A DNA stretch of 64,000 nt from Actinomycetes bacterium (GTDB lineage Bacteria > Actinomycetota > Actinomycetes > Nanopelagicales > Nanopelagicaceae): assembly GCA_947383695.1 (NCBI GenBank), contig OX376642.1, positions 806,001 to 870,000 of the forward strand, in the 5' to 3' direction. The notes beneath the pieces are model-generated. The model had not been told where the DNA came from and made no database searches. It worked only from the letters and a program-made list of their open reading frames with translations. The position numbers and the translations under genes are program-made. This document shows positions 18,287-29,100 of the stretch, one piece after another; within the stretch, counting starts at the first letter, position 1, and every line of letters starts with the position of its first letter.

Positions 18287-19060
18287 TTAAAGCCTACCGA
18301 GCAATTGGTCGATCGCAACTGATGGAGATCCTGAGCGAACAAGGGCTTCTCCGACCAATATTGCGGTCGCTCCACACTCTTGAGCAAATGCAACCTCTTG
18401 GCGAGTAGAGATTCCAGACTCTGCAACGCGAGCAATAGTTGATGGAATCTGTGGAATAAGTTCAGCAAATGCTTGTGCATCGACATCTAATGTTTTCAGA
18501 TTACGAGAGTTTACGCCGATGATCTCTGGAGAGATTTCGAGGGCACGTTCTAACTCATCATGGGTATGAACCTCAATCAAAGATCTCATCCCAAGTTCCT
18601 TAGCTAAATGAAAGTAATCTTCAAGTTGATTTTTACTCAACGCTGCAACAATCAACAGAACCACATCTGCACCATGTGCACGAGCCTCGTAAAATTGATA
18701 CTCATCAACCATGAAATCTTTGCGAAGGACTGGAAGATCTATCGCTTTTCTGACCGCATCCAAATCGGCAAGTGATCCACCAAAACGGCGCTTTTCGGTG
18801 AGAACGCTAACAACATGGGCACCAGCATCTTCATAGGCAGCGGCTAATCCCGCAGGATCTGTAATTGTTGCCAAGGCACCCTTGCTAGGTGAGGATCTCT
18901 TCACCTCTGCAATTAAAGAAATTTCTTCAGTCAATAGATTTGGTAGGCAGTCACGCACTGCAGGAGCGACTTCAAGCGCCTCTTGTAACTGCGCCATCGG
19001 AAGACGTCGAGCCGCTAGATCCTCCCGTACGCCTTCGATGATTGATGCTAGAACACTCAT
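18287..19060 (-). CDS. trpC: Indole-3-glycerol phosphate synthase
   Basis: A 257-residue single-domain TIM barrel with no fused TrpF. It closes the indole ring from carboxyphenylaminodeoxyribulose phosphate. Visible marks are the N-terminal [16 protein letters not shown] helix, [13 protein letters not shown] with its catalytic Glu/Lys, and [12 protein letters not shown]. Its ATG overlaps the stop of the 56-aa membrane peptide by four bases (ATGA), implying coupled translation. The preceding isomerase step is probably served by the PriA-type HisA upstream, since no trpF is seen here. Confidence 0.95.
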   Translation of the reverse strand: MSVLASIIEGVREDLAARRLPMAQLQEALEVAPAVRDCLPNLLTEEISLIAEVKRSSPSKGALATITDPAGLAAAYEDAGAHVVSVLTEKRRFGGSLADLDAVRKAIDLPVLRKDFMVDEYQFYEARAHGADVVLLIVAALSKNQLEDYFHLAKELGMRSLIEVHTHDELERALEISPEIIGVNSRNLKTLDVDAQAFAELIPQIPSTIARVAESGISTRQEVAFAQECGATAILVGEALVRSGSPSVAIDQLLGRL

Positions 19061-19227
19061 AACTTCTCATCCACCGTTGGATCAATTCCATGGTCAAGTG
19101 CACTCCAGGTATTGAGTTGGCGCGGTTTGCGTTCGTAGCGTGAAGAGAGTTTAAATCTCTTAGAAATAACAACAACTAGTGCGAAAACAACTACTAGCGA
19201 GATGATGATTGGAAGAAACTCTTTCAT
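19057..19227 (-). CDS. Small single-pass membrane protein of the trp operon (probable Trp_oprn_chp remnant)
   Basis: A 56-codon reading frame fills exactly the space between trpE and trpC. Its ATG shares one base with the trpE stop (TAATG) and its TGA overlaps the trpC ATG (ATGA). The peptide has a strongly hydrophobic helix at about 5-21 (LPIIISLVVVFALVVVI), a basic stretch KRFK, then SSRYERKPRQ and NTWSALDHGIDPT. I recall that W-x-ALD-x-G-x-DPT and a SxRY element close the larger actinobacterial Trp operon membrane protein (about 200 aa, four helices) found at the same place. This looks like only its last helix and tail. Function unknown. Confidence 0.75.
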   Translation of the reverse strand: MKEFLPIIISLVVVFALVVVISKRFKLSSRYERKPRQLNTWSALDHGIDPTVDEKL

Positions 19228-20711
19228 TATTTGTACGCCAATCGATTAGCTGCATGTACTGCTGTCAAAACCGCTGCCGCCTTATTGCGACACTCTTGAT
19301 TCTCTGATTCGGGATCTGAATCGGCGACAACGCCTGCACCTGCTTGTACGTAAGCGGTTCCGTTATGCAGCAACGCCGTTCTAATTGCGATACATGTATC
19401 TAGATTTCCTGTGAAATCAATGTACCCAACAATTCCGCCGTAAACGCCACGTCTAGTTGTTTCTAGCTCTTCGATGATTTCCATTGCACGAGGCTTGGGA
19501 GCACCTGACAAGGTGCCTGCTGGGAATACTGAAAACAGTGCATCAACTGGTGATGATTTTTTTGAAAGCTTTCCTATTACCGTTGAAACAATATGCATTA
19601 CATGTGAGTAACGCTCGATGTGCATGAAATCAACTACTTCAACCGATCCAGGTGCACACACACGACCTAAATCATTTCTTCCAAGATCTACCAGCATTAA
19701 ATGCTCAGCACGTTCCTTAGGGTCGGATAGCAGCTCTTCTGCTAAACGATGATCCTCTTCAGGATTAGCTGAGCGCTTACGAGTACCTGCGATGGGATGG
19801 ATCATCACATCCTCTTGATTAACTTTGACTAGCGCTTCTGGGCTGGAACCAACGATTTCAACTCCATCGGTAAAGCGGAATAAGTACATGTACGGCGAAG
19901 GATTATTGAGTCGAAGCATTCGATATACATCAATTGCATCTGCGGTACATGGCAATGCAAAGCGTTGGGACAAAACAACTTGAAAGGCCTCACCTGCCAA
20001 GATTTCTTCCTTAACCTGTGCGATGTTCTTTTTGAACTCCTCTGCCGAAATATTTCCTGTGTAATCCGGCAGGGAAAAATCGGGAATAGCTGCGGCATCA
20101 CCTGGTAGTGAGATCGCTAAATCTGCCTGCATGCGATCTAAACGTTCGATGCATGATGCATACGCCTCATCGATTCGATCATCGCTTCCATCCCAATTAA
20201 TCGCATTGGCAATTAATGTGATGGTTCCATCGCTGTGATCCATCACCGCTAAATCACTGGTGAGCATAAAAGAGAGCTCTGGAAGTGGAATGTCTTTGTG
20301 CGCTAACGATGGCAGTTTCTCTAATCGACGAACAACGTCATACCCCATGAAACCAACTAACCCACCTGTAAGTGGAGGTAAACCCGCAATCTTGGGAGAT
20401 TTCAAATGTGCAGCGGAAAGTCGTAACGCCTCCAATGGATCAATTCCAGTAGGTGCTCCAGCTGGAGCGCTCCCCTGCCAATACGCCAAACCATCCTTTT
20501 CACTTAATGTGGCTTCGCTGCGAACACCGATAAATGAGTAACGAGACCAAGCTCCTCCATGTTCTGCAGACTCTAGAAGAAATGTATTTGCCGCACTCTT
20601 TGCTAATTTTTTATAGACACCCAGTGGAGTTTCAGAGTCAGCTAAGAGTTTGCGCGATACAGGTATGACATTAGAAACCCTTGCGTAAGCGCGAAACTCT
20701 TCTAGATTCAT
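19227..20711 (-). CDS. trpE: Anthranilate synthase component I
   Basis: A 494-residue chorismate-using enzyme without a fused TrpG domain. The tryptophan feedback motif is seen as LLESAEHGGAWSRYSF near residues 47-62. The chorismate domain motifs include AGTRKRSANPEED, ERAEHLMLVDLGRNDLGRV and GTLSGAPKPRAMEIIEE. Ammonia would come from a TrpG encoded elsewhere. It begins three bases after the hisI stop, tying tryptophan to the histidine genes in one transcript. The presence of the LLES motif suggests allosteric inhibition by tryptophan. No trp leader peptide or attenuator is visible at the start. Confidence 0.95.
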   Translation of the reverse strand: MNLEEFRAYARVSNVIPVSRKLLADSETPLGVYKKLAKSAANTFLLESAEHGGAWSRYSFIGVRSEATLSEKDGLAYWQGSAPAGAPTGIDPLEALRLSAAHLKSPKIAGLPPLTGGLVGFMGYDVVRRLEKLPSLAHKDIPLPELSFMLTSDLAVMDHSDGTITLIANAINWDGSDDRIDEAYASCIERLDRMQADLAISLPGDAAAIPDFSLPDYTGNISAEEFKKNIAQVKEEILAGEAFQVVLSQRFALPCTADAIDVYRMLRLNNPSPYMYLFRFTDGVEIVGSSPEALVKVNQEDVMIHPIAGTRKRSANPEEDHRLAEELLSDPKERAEHLMLVDLGRNDLGRVCAPGSVEVVDFMHIERYSHVMHIVSTVIGKLSKKSSPVDALFSVFPAGTLSGAPKPRAMEIIEELETTRRGVYGGIVGYIDFTGNLDTCIAIRTALLHNGTAYVQAGAGVVADSDPESENQECRNKAAAVLTAVHAANRLAYK

Positions 20712-20714
20712 TGT

Positions 20715-21056
20715 TTACGATCGCAGCTCTAGAGGCGTATGAAAACAGCTGCGATCTCCGGTATGGCATGCCATACCAGTTTGGATTACCTGCATGATTA
20801 ATGCATCTCCATCACAATCTAAGGTAATTGATTGCACATCTTGATAGTGGCCTGAGGTTGCACCTTTGACCCATAACTCATTGCGGCTGCGCGACCAGTA
20901 AGTTGCTTTTCCAGTTGTCAGAGTGAGTTCCAGTGATTGAGCGTTCATGTACGCCAGCATCAAAACTTCTTTGCTTGTTGAATCTTGCACAATCGCGGGG
21001 ATCAAGGCATCCGGATCTTTAAGGTGTGCAGCTACCTGCGGATCCAGAGTTGTCAT
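20715..21056 (-). CDS. hisI: Phosphoribosyl-AMP cyclohydrolase
   Basis: A 113-residue monofunctional HisI, hydrolysing phosphoribosyl-AMP in the third step of histidine synthesis. Zinc and magnesium ligand motifs are complete: [12 protein letters not shown] and [11 protein letters not shown], with the substrate element [20 protein letters not shown]. The HisE pyrophosphohydrolase is not fused and is not in this window, as is usual in actinobacteria, where hisE and hisG lie elsewhere. It lies 14 bases after hisF and three before trpE. Confidence 0.95.
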   Translation of the reverse strand: MTTLDPQVAAHLKDPDALIPAIVQDSTSKEVLMLAYMNAQSLELTLTTGKATYWSRSRNELWVKGATSGHYQDVQSITLDCDGDALIMQVIQTGMACHTGDRSCFHTPLELRS

Positions 21057-21070
21057 GTGCTTATTCTGCC

Positions 21071-21844
21071 TTACCGAACGGCAACGCCGCGCACCGGATA
21101 ATTGTGCTTACCCAGATAGCTCTTTACATCTCCAATGCGGTGAACTCCGAAGTGAAAAACGCTCGCAGCCAGCAGCGCATCTGCTCCTGCATCGAGGGCG
21201 GCTGAGAAATCTTCTAGCGAACCTGCGCCACCACTGGCAATCAAGGGAACCTTAGAAACTGCACGAACCGCGGTAATCATTCCGATGTCATACCCTGCAC
21301 GAGTTCCATCTGCATCCATTGAATTAAGCAGGATCTCGCCAACACCAAGTGCGCATGCTTGCTCAACCCACGCTAGTGCATCAACACCTGCGCTTTGTCG
21401 TCCACCATGAGTTGTCACTTCAAAACCTGATTCGGTGCGAGCACGTCGTGCATCTACCGAAAGAACTAAAACCTGCGAACCAAATCTATCTGCGATTTCA
21501 GCGATCAATTGCGGGCGTGCAAGTGCTGATGTATTGATTGAAACCTTGTCAGCACCAGCGCGCAATAGACGGTCGACATCTTCAACACTTCGAATACCGC
21601 CACCAACAGTCAGGGGAATAAATACCTGCTCTGCGGTGCGTCGAACAACATCAAGAGTTGTCTCGCGTCCTGCAACACTTGCTGAGATATCTAGAAAAGT
21701 GAGCTCATCAGCACCTTCGGTGTTGTACAAAGCCGCCATCTCGACGGGATCGCCTGCATCAACAAGATCGGTGAAGTTAACGCCTTTAACAACTCGACCA
21801 TCGGTGACATCGAGGCAGGGAATGATGCGAACAGATAGCGTCAT
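21071..21844 (-). CDS. hisF: Imidazole glycerol phosphate synthase cyclase subunit
   Basis: A 257-residue TIM barrel. It uses ammonia from HisH to convert PRFAR to imidazole glycerol phosphate and AICAR. The catalytic aspartates are in [13 protein letters not shown] and [13 protein letters not shown], and the phosphate loops are VGGGIRS and SGGAGS. Its start overlaps the end of hisA (priA) by four bases. It forms the HisFH complex with the product of the hisH gene encoded just upstream. Confidence 0.96.
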   Translation of the reverse strand: MTLSVRIIPCLDVTDGRVVKGVNFTDLVDAGDPVEMAALYNTEGADELTFLDISASVAGRETTLDVVRRTAEQVFIPLTVGGGIRSVEDVDRLLRAGADKVSINTSALARPQLIAEIADRFGSQVLVLSVDARRARTESGFEVTTHGGRQSAGVDALAWVEQACALGVGEILLNSMDADGTRAGYDIGMITAVRAVSKVPLIASGGAGSLEDFSAALDAGADALLAASVFHFGVHRIGDVKSYLGKHNYPVRGVAVR

Positions 21845-22566
21845 TTTCCGCTGACCTTAAGTGCTTCTTGCAAGGTGAACTTTCCTGCATATAAAGCTTT
21901 GCCAACAATTGCGCCTTCAACACCAGTAGCGCGAAGAGCGGCAAGGGCTGCGATGTCAGCTAATGATGAGATTCCACCACTTGCAATTACAGGCTTGCTA
22001 GTCGCAGCGCATACAGATGTGAGTAATTCGATATTTGGTCCAGCAAGGGTTCCATCCTTAGCAACATCTGTTACAACATATCGAGCACATCCATCGCGAT
22101 CTAATCGCGCAAGGGTCTCAAATAAATCTCCACCCTCTTTAGTCCATCCACGCGCCGCCAATGTGTGTCCGCGAACATCTAAACCAACTGCGATGCGATC
22201 ACCATGCTCTGCAATTACTCGAGCGGTCCATTCAGGATCTTCAAGTGCTGCTGTTCCTAAGTTCACACGTCGACAACCAGTGGCAAGGGCACGACGCAAC
22301 GATTCATCATCGCGAATTCCACCGGAAAGTTCGACCTTGATATCCAACTTTCCAACAACTTCAGCTAACAAGGCAGAGTTTTCTCCACGCCCAAAGGCGG
22401 CATCGAGATCTACCAGGTGAAGCCATTCAGCACCTGCTGCTTGAAACTCGAGTGCAACATCAAGTGGCGCACCGTAGATGCTTTCCTTGTCGAGCTCACC
22501 TTGAACCAGGCGAACTGCACGGCCATCTTTAACATCAACCGCTGGAAGAAGCTCTAAGTAACTCAT
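21841..22566 (-). CDS. hisA: Phosphoribosyl isomerase (HisA, probably bifunctional PriA)
   Basis: A 241-residue TIM barrel that isomerises ProFAR. The first aspartate is in [18 protein letters not shown] and the second catalytic Asp is in [14 protein letters not shown]; phosphate loops are SGGIRD and SGGISS. In actinobacteria lacking trpF, this enzyme (PriA) also isomerises phosphoribosylanthranilate. The adjoining trp operon has no trpF, so the dual role is likely but inferred. I used the ATG at 22566, which overlaps the hisH TGA in an ATGA junction, rather than an in-frame start five codons earlier. Confidence 0.94.
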   Translation of the reverse strand: MSYLELLPAVDVKDGRAVRLVQGELDKESIYGAPLDVALEFQAAGAEWLHLVDLDAAFGRGENSALLAEVVGKLDIKVELSGGIRDDESLRRALATGCRRVNLGTAALEDPEWTARVIAEHGDRIAVGLDVRGHTLAARGWTKEGGDLFETLARLDRDGCARYVVTDVAKDGTLAGPNIELLTSVCAATSKPVIASGGISSLADIAALAALRATGVEGAIVGKALYAGKFTLQEALKVSGK

Positions 22567-23165
22567 AGCGATCCCACCCAATTCTTAATCAAAGCAAGTC
22601 CAGCAGCTCCTGATTTTTCAGGGTGAAACTGAGTTGCGCTCATATATCCATCTTCAACAGCTGCTAAAAATCTTTCACCATGCGTGCTCCAAGCCTGCAT
22701 CTTTCCGACAGCGCTCTTTGCAGCGTATGAGTGCACAAAGTAGAAAGATTCTGCTTCGATCCCTTTAAACAAAATTGAATCTGAATCAACCTCTACTGTG
22801 TTCCAACCCATGTGAGGCAAAATTGGTGCAGCTAATTGAGAAACCGTTCCATCCCACACGCCCACACCTGCATGCGGAGCGGTGTCAGAGTGTTCAGTTC
22901 CGTGGCTAAACATAATTTGCATGCCGATACAGATACCTAAAGTTGGGCGTTCCTTTGCTAAACGCTCTCGAACAATAGCTGCACCATCAACACCATTTAA
23001 TCCATTCATGCATGCTGCAAATGCGCCAACACCTGGAACTACTAAACCTTCTGCTTCAACTGCGACTGTGCGATCAGCGGTAACAACTACCTCTTTACCT
23101 GCTGTAGCAAATGCACGTTCTGCAGAGCGTAGATTTCCAGATCCGTAATCAAGAATTGCTATCAA
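22563..23165 (-). CDS. hisH: Imidazole glycerol phosphate synthase glutaminase subunit
   Basis: A 200-residue class I glutamine amidotransferase. It has the N-terminal [12 protein letters not shown], the oxyanion loop VPGVGAF, the nucleophile in [10 protein letters not shown], and the catalytic His-x-Glu in TQFHPEKSG. It supplies ammonia to HisF. It overlaps hisB at its start and hisA at its end by four bases each. All catalytic residues are present and the length is normal. Confidence 0.95.
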   Translation of the reverse strand: MIAILDYGSGNLRSAERAFATAGKEVVVTADRTVAVEAEGLVVPGVGAFAACMNGLNGVDGAAIVRERLAKERPTLGICIGMQIMFSHGTEHSDTAPHAGVGVWDGTVSQLAAPILPHMGWNTVEVDSDSILFKGIEAESFYFVHSYAAKSAVGKMQAWSTHGERFLAAVEDGYMSATQFHPEKSGAAGLALIKNWVGSL

Positions 23166-23746
23166 AGAGAACCTTTTGTTGATGGGATTCCGGCAACTCT
23201 GCCATCAAGTGAAACCGCATCACGCAATGCGCGAGCGACCGCCTTGAACTGTGCTTCAAAAACATGGTGTGCGTTGCGACCTTCAAGTACGCGGATATGC
23301 AACGCGATACGAGCTTCAGCAACGATTGATTCCCAGATGTGCTTTCCGAGAGTTGTATCAAATGTTCCAATGAGTTCAACGATCTCTGGTTGACGGTGCA
23401 CTAGGTATGGGCGACCTGAAAGATCAACCGCAGCCTGAACGAGAACCTCATCAAGTGGAACCATTGAGTCACCAAAGCGACGGATGCCAGCCTTATCCCC
23501 CAACGCTTCGCGAAGTGCTTGACCAAATGCAAGAGATGTATCTTCAACTGTGTGGTGAGAATCAACATCAACATCACCTGTTGTCTTAACTGTTAGATCA
23601 AACCCTGAGTGCTTACCTAATTGAGACATCATGTGATCAAAGAAAGGTACGCCAGTGTCGACATCGATGATGCCCTGGCCATCTAGATTGATCTCAACGA
23701 GTACATGCGACTCTTTTGTCTTTCTTTCGACGCGTGCTGTTCTCAT
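23162..23746 (-). CDS. hisB: Imidazoleglycerol-phosphate dehydratase
   Basis: A 194-residue monofunctional HisB with no N-terminal phosphatase domain, as in other actinobacteria. It is a manganese enzyme. The duplicated metal-binding motifs are HHTVEDTSLAFGQAL and HHVFEAQFKAVARAL, with GVPFFDHMMSQLGKHSG near the start. It dehydrates imidazoleglycerol phosphate to imidazole acetol phosphate for HisC. The gap to hisC is 11 bases and its end overlaps hisH by four. Confidence 0.96.
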   Translation of the reverse strand: MRTARVERKTKESHVLVEINLDGQGIIDVDTGVPFFDHMMSQLGKHSGFDLTVKTTGDVDVDSHHTVEDTSLAFGQALREALGDKAGIRRFGDSMVPLDEVLVQAAVDLSGRPYLVHRQPEIVELIGTFDTTLGKHIWESIVAEARIALHIRVLEGRNAHHVFEAQFKAVARALRDAVSLDGRVAGIPSTKGSL

Positions 23747-23757
23747 GGGTATCTCCT

Positions 23758-24843
23758 TTAAATGAGCTCTTTGAGGGCTGAAATAAACAATTGATTCTCG
23801 GCTTCATTGCCAATGGTGACTCTTAAGTACCCTGATAATCCCACATCTCTAATCAGAACACCCTTTTCCAGCAAGGCCGACCACAGTTGTGGCGCATCCT
23901 GCTTGAAACCTGTGAAGAGAATGAAGTTAGCGCTGCTCGGAACGGTGTGTAACCCCATCTGATGCAATGCATCGATGAGCTCTACTCGAGCAGCAATCAA
24001 GGTTGAAACTCCACTTAATAATTCAGCGCGGTGATCGATAGCTACCTGGGCTGCTGCTTGGGTAAGGGCGCTGAGGTGATACGGCAAACGAACAATCATC
24101 ATCGCATCTTTGACCGCTACATCACTGACAAGATAACCAACACGTGCTCCAGCAAAAGCAAAGGCCTTGCTCATAGTGCGAATGACGATTACATGTGGAT
24201 TTTTTGAAATAAGAGTTACAGCAGAAAGCTCCTGTGAAAACTCTGCATACGCCTCATCAACTACAAGTAATCCCCCAACAGATTGTGCTGCATCAGCCAA
24301 TTGTTGAATCGCTTCAAGTGTGACAGCACCACCAGTTGGATTATTAGGAGTTGTAATAAAGGTAAGGGTTGGTTTGTTCTTAATAATCTCTGCAACTGCA
24401 TCCTGGGTGTTGAGAGAGAAATCAGGGTTTCGCTTTCCATCGATCCACTGAGCACCAGTTGTTTTTGCAATCAATGGGTGCATTGAATATGAAGGGGTAA
24501 AGCCTAGAACTGGACCTTGAGCGAAGGCTAAGAAAATCGATTGAATAATCTCATTGGAACCATTAGCCGCCCAAATATTGTCGAGAGTGAAACCGGTACC
24601 ACTTCTCTCGTTGATGTAGGTAGCAAGTTTGGTGCGCAATACAGTTGCATCGCGATCTGGATAACGATTTAAATCAGCTGCAACTTGTGCGACAGCATCG
24701 GTGATCGCCTTTTGTAGCGCTGGTGATGGCGAATAAGGGTTCTCATTTGTATTTAATGAGGCTTGAGCGGGAACTTGCGGTGCGCCGTATGCAGACAGTG
24801 GACGCAGAGTTTCGCGCAGAGGTAACCACGTTGGCCAACTCAT
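23758..24843 (-). CDS. hisC: Histidinol-phosphate aminotransferase
   Basis: A 361-residue fold-type I PLP aminotransferase. The N-terminal [12 protein letters not shown], the substrate-binding NPNNPTGG variant (TTPNNPTGG), the DEAYAEF element and the PLP lysine in [15 protein letters not shown] are all visible. It converts imidazole acetol phosphate to histidinol phosphate with glutamate, which links it to the gltBD products. It overlaps hisD by four bases (ATGA type). Closely related aromatic aminotransferases cannot be excluded by sequence alone, but the operon position decides the call. Confidence 0.94.
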   Translation of the reverse strand: MSWPTWLPLRETLRPLSAYGAPQVPAQASLNTNENPYSPSPALQKAITDAVAQVAADLNRYPDRDATVLRTKLATYINERSGTGFTLDNIWAANGSNEIIQSIFLAFAQGPVLGFTPSYSMHPLIAKTTGAQWIDGKRNPDFSLNTQDAVAEIIKNKPTLTFITTPNNPTGGAVTLEAIQQLADAAQSVGGLLVVDEAYAEFSQELSAVTLISKNPHVIVIRTMSKAFAFAGARVGYLVSDVAVKDAMMIVRLPYHLSALTQAAAQVAIDHRAELLSGVSTLIAARVELIDALHQMGLHTVPSSANFILFTGFKQDAPQLWSALLEKGVLIRDVGLSGYLRVTIGNEAENQLFISALKELI

Positions 24844-26150
24844 GACAAATTCTCCAAGCGTGCTGTCATTGCTTCACCATGTGCTGGTAGATCCTCTGAA
24901 TTTGCCAAGGTCACAACGGTGTCAACAATCTCGGTAAATGCCTTTTGGCCATACTCAATAAAGTGCAATCCGCGAAGAAAGGTTTGAACTGAAAGCCCGC
25001 TTGAGTGACATGCGCAGCCACCCGTTGGAAGAACGTGATTTGAGCCTGCAGAGTAATCACCTAATGAGACCGGTGAGAATCGCCCGATAAAGACAGCTCC
25101 AGCGTTACGAATCTTTTCAGCATCACTACGAGAGTTTTTTGTTTGAATCTCTAAGTGTTCTGCTGCATAAGCGTTAACAACATCTAAACCTTGCTTCATG
25201 TCATCTACTAATGCGATTGCAGATTGAACGCCAGATAGCGCGCTCTTGATTCGATCTGCGTGCTTCGTTGCTGCAACCCGTACCTTAAGTTCAGCCTCAA
25301 CCGCTTGAGCTAATTCAACTGAATCAGTTACCAGTACAGCTGCAGCAATAACATCGTGCTCTGCTTGGCTAATCAAATCAGCTGCAACATCGGCGGCGAT
25401 TGCTGATGAGTCAGCTAAAACTGCGATCTCAGTTGGTCCCGCCTCAGAATCAATTCCGATAATTCCACGGAGCGCACGTTTTGCCGCAGCTACATAAATA
25501 TTTCCAGGACCGGTTACAAGATCGGCCTTTTCGCACACACCTTCCATGCCATAAGCAAAGAGTGCTATCGCTTGTGCTCCCCCAACCGCATAGACCTCGG
25601 TGATTCCCAGCAACGCACAGGTTGCAAGAATCGTTGGGTGTGGCAAACCACCAAAATCTTTTTGTGGTGGTGATGCAACCGCAATTGATTGCACCTTTGC
25701 AATCTGTGCAGGAATGACATTCATCATCACACTGCTTGGGTAAACAGCACGACCACCTGGAACATAGAGACCAACTCGATCTACCGGAATCCATTTTTCA
25801 GTAACTGTTCCGCCATCTACAACAGTTGTCGTTGTAGTAGTGCGCAACTGATCATTGTGAACCTTGGTGATTCGTGAAATAGATAGCTCTAAAGCGGTTC
25901 TAATTGCAGGATCTAATTGTGAAAGCGCCGCATCTAAGGCGGTTTGAGGAACTCGAATACTGGCTGGAGTAACACCATCAAACTCTTGCGCTAAAGCGAT
26001 CAGATCTGCCTGAGTTCCATTCTTTACTCTCTCCAAAATGGGTTCGATAAGCAGCATCGCCTCTGCCACATTAAGCGTGGCTCGAGGAAGTTCAGCGTTG
26101 TATTGAGCTTTAGACAGGGATCGTCCGCGCAGGTCTACGGTACGAATCAT
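24840..26150 (-). CDS. hisD: Histidinol dehydrogenase
   Basis: A 436-residue zinc enzyme catalysing the final two oxidations from histidinol to histidine. Visible motifs are [29 protein letters not shown]-like [28 protein letters not shown] and NHVLPTGG. I chose the ATG at 26150 (MIRTVDLRG), the normal family start. The upstream in-frame start nine codons earlier has no support, and TACAAT lies six bases before this ATG, suggesting a leaderless promoter. It is the first gene of the his-trp unit, 42 bases after dnaE. Confidence 0.95.
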   Translation of the reverse strand: MIRTVDLRGRSLSKAQYNAELPRATLNVAEAMLLIEPILERVKNGTQADLIALAQEFDGVTPASIRVPQTALDAALSQLDPAIRTALELSISRITKVHNDQLRTTTTTTVVDGGTVTEKWIPVDRVGLYVPGGRAVYPSSVMMNVIPAQIAKVQSIAVASPPQKDFGGLPHPTILATCALLGITEVYAVGGAQAIALFAYGMEGVCEKADLVTGPGNIYVAAAKRALRGIIGIDSEAGPTEIAVLADSSAIAADVAADLISQAEHDVIAAAVLVTDSVELAQAVEAELKVRVAATKHADRIKSALSGVQSAIALVDDMKQGLDVVNAYAAEHLEIQTKNSRSDAEKIRNAGAVFIGRFSPVSLGDYSAGSNHVLPTGGCACHSSGLSVQTFLRGLHFIEYGQKAFTEIVDTVVTLANSEDLPAHGEAMTARLENLS

Positions 26151-26156
26151 TGGGCA

Positions 26157-26162
26157 ATTGTA
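26157..26162 (-). promoter_or_regulatory. Putative -10 box for a leaderless his-trp transcript
   Basis: On the minus strand TACAAT is followed by six bases and the hisD ATG. It matches the TANNNT -10 pattern well and no Shine-Dalgarno sequence precedes the ATG. Initiation would fall at or next to the start codon. No convincing -35 hexamer is seen 17 bases upstream. The 42-bp dnaE-hisD gap is the only non-coding space able to hold a promoter for this long unit. Confidence 0.45.
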
Positions 26163-26192
26163 ACGGCAAGAGGGCAACCCTCGCTTATTGAT

Positions 26193-29100
26193 TTAAACCA
26201 AGCAGTTAGGCCCCAAAATTGATTTCAAATCAGCGCTCAAACTTGGTGATGATGTAATCAACGCATCTACCTTCATCACAGTGCTGCTTCCATTATCGAG
26301 AAGTTGCAGATGAACCTCTCGCTTTCCGGGATGTGAGCGCAAAATCTCTTTAATGCGATCTACAACAGGTGGTGTGCATTGCTGAATTGGCAGTGAAATT
26401 ACTAGTGGTCCCGTTGGTCCTGCACTGATATCTGGCATAGACATTTCAAGTGCGGTAAATCTCAGCGCATCTTCGCGACGGTCCACGCGACCACGAATCG
26501 TGACAATACGATCCTCAGTTAATGACATCGAGTACTGGTTGTAGGTATTTGCGAAGAACAGAACTTCAAGCGCGCCTTCTAGATCTTCAACGGTTACAAC
26601 CGCCCATGATGCACCTTGTCGAGAAACCTTTCGTGTAACACTTGTGATTAATCCACCAATGGTGACAATTGATTCATGCTGTGCACCATCATCTGATAGT
26701 TCGCTGATGGACATATCTGTGTTAGCTCGCAAGACATGCTCAACACCCAGTAATGGGTGGTCGGAAACATAAAGACCCAACATCTCGCGTTCATAAGAAA
26801 GCAACATCGCTTTATCCCATTCGCCAGTTGGAACTTCGATATCTAATCCAGATACCGCGGTAACCGCTTCTCCGCCAAAGAGATCAAATTGACCAATAGC
26901 CTCTGCACGCTTTGATTCGATTACTGAATCAATTGCTTCGAGGTGAACAGCGATCAGACCCTTACGAGTCGAACCGAGAGAGCCAAAAGCTCCAGCTTTG
27001 ATAAGCGATTCAATTGTCTTTTTGTTGCACACCTGTGCATCAACCTTTGCCAGGAAATCACCAAAGGAGGTGTAACGTCCCTTGGAATCACGAGCGCTCT
27101 TAATCGATGCAACTACACCTTCTCCAACATTTCTAATTGCCGCTAAGCCGAAACGAATATCGACTCCACGTGGTGTGTACTCGGCATCAGATTCATTCAC
27201 ATCTGGTGGCAACACCTTGATTCCCATTCGGCGGCATTCAGATAGGTAGAGCGCAGATTTATCCTTGTCATCACGGACAGAGGTTAAAAGCGCGGCCATA
27301 TATTCAGTGGGGTAATTCGCCTTTAAATACGCGGTCCAATAAGAGACAACACCGTATCCAGCAGAGTGTGCACGGTTAAAGGCGTAATCAGAGAAGGGAA
27401 TCAGAACTTCCCATAAACGTTTAATTGCAGCGGTTGAGAAACCATTTTCCTTCATGCCAGCTTCGAAGGGAACATACTCTTTATCCAGAATGTCCTTGTT
27501 CTTCTTTCCCATCGCCTTACGCAAAAGATCTGCGCGACCAAGGGTAAAACCTGCAACCTTTTGCGCAATCGCCATAACCTGCTCTTGATACACAATTAAT
27601 CCATAGGTATCGCCCAAGATCTCATTAAGCGGTACCGATAATTCAGGATGAATTGGTTCAACTGGTTTGCGACCATTTTTACGATCTGCATAGTTGTTGT
27701 GCGCGTTCTCGCCCATTGGTCCTGGACGATACAAAGCGATCACAGCTGAAATATCCTCAAATGAATCTGGGGACATGCTGCGTAGCAATGCTCGCATTGG
27801 CCCACCATCGAGTTGGAATACACCCAAGGTATCTCCACGACTTAAGAGTTCATATGTCTTGGGATCATCCAAGGTTAGATCTTCAAGGACTACATCTTTA
27901 CCTTGGTTCGCTTTGATGTTGAGCAGAGCATCATCAAGTACAGAGAGATTTCGCAATCCCAAAAAGTCCATCTTGAGCAAACCAGTTGCCTCGCACGCAC
28001 CCATATCAAACTGGGTAATAATCGCACCATCTGCTTCACGACGATGAATTGGAATAACATCCAACAACGGTTCACGTGAAAGAATCACACCAGCTGCGTG
28101 AACACCCCATTGACGCTTCAAACCTTCAAGGCCACGAGCGGTATCTACAACACGTTTTGAATCTGGATCGGAGTTGTATAGAGAACGGAACTCCCCTGCT
28201 TCTCCATAACGATCATCCTTTGAATCAAAGACTCCGCTGAGCGAAATATCCTTACCCATAACTGATGGTGGAAGCGCTTTCGTTAACTTTTCTCCGACAA
28301 CATATGGATAACCAAGCACTCGGGTTGAATCCTTAATCGCTTGCTTAGATTTAATGGTTCCGTAGGTAATGATCTGTGCAACGCGATCTTCACCATACTT
28401 ATTAGTGGCATAACGGATCATTTCGCTGCGGCGACGCTCATCAAAGTCCAAGTCGATATCAGGCATAGAGATACGCTCAGGATTAAGGAATCGCTCAAAC
28501 AAGAGACCATGTTCTAGTGGATCTAAACCGGTAATTCCAAGTGAGTATGCAACCAAGGATCCAGCTGCAGATCCTCGACCTGGGCCAACTCGAATACCAA
28601 CCTTCTTTGCATGACCTACAAGATCTGCAACAACGAGAAAGTAGCCAGGAAAACCCATTTTCTCCATGACGCCGAGTTCATACTTCAGGCGCTCTTCATG
28701 GGCAGGTGTAATGCGTGCGCCTAACCGTTCCTTGAGGCCACGTTCTGCCTCTTTCTTTAACCAAGAGTCTTCAGTTTCACCCGCTGGTACCTCAAACTGT
28801 GGAAGTAAGTTTTCACCTTCGCGCAAGGTGATGTTGCACCGTTCGGCGATCAGCAAGGTGTTATCGCAACTTTCAGGAATATCCTTAAATAATTCCCGCA
28901 TCTGGGCTGCGGTCTTTACATAAAAAGAGTCGTTATCAAATTTAAATCTCTTGGGATCTGCCAAGGTTGAACCGGATTGAACGCAGAGCAACGCTTCATG
29001 TGCGCCAGCATCTTCTTGACGTGTGTAATGCAGATCGTTGGTGGCAAGTAGCGGTAGACCTAGTTCTTTACCTAACTTCATTAAATCTGCTTTAACGCGA

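Noticed and set aside
21875-22420. 181-codon plus-strand frame opposite hisA
   Set aside because: It is antisense to a fully conserved enzyme gene, with low-complexity composition and no homology I recognise.
16303-26150. Missing trpD, trpG, hisG, hisE and trpF as sign of incomplete pathways
   Set aside because: These commonly lie elsewhere in actinobacterial genomes, and PriA can cover trpF, so their absence from this window is not evidence of auxotrophy.
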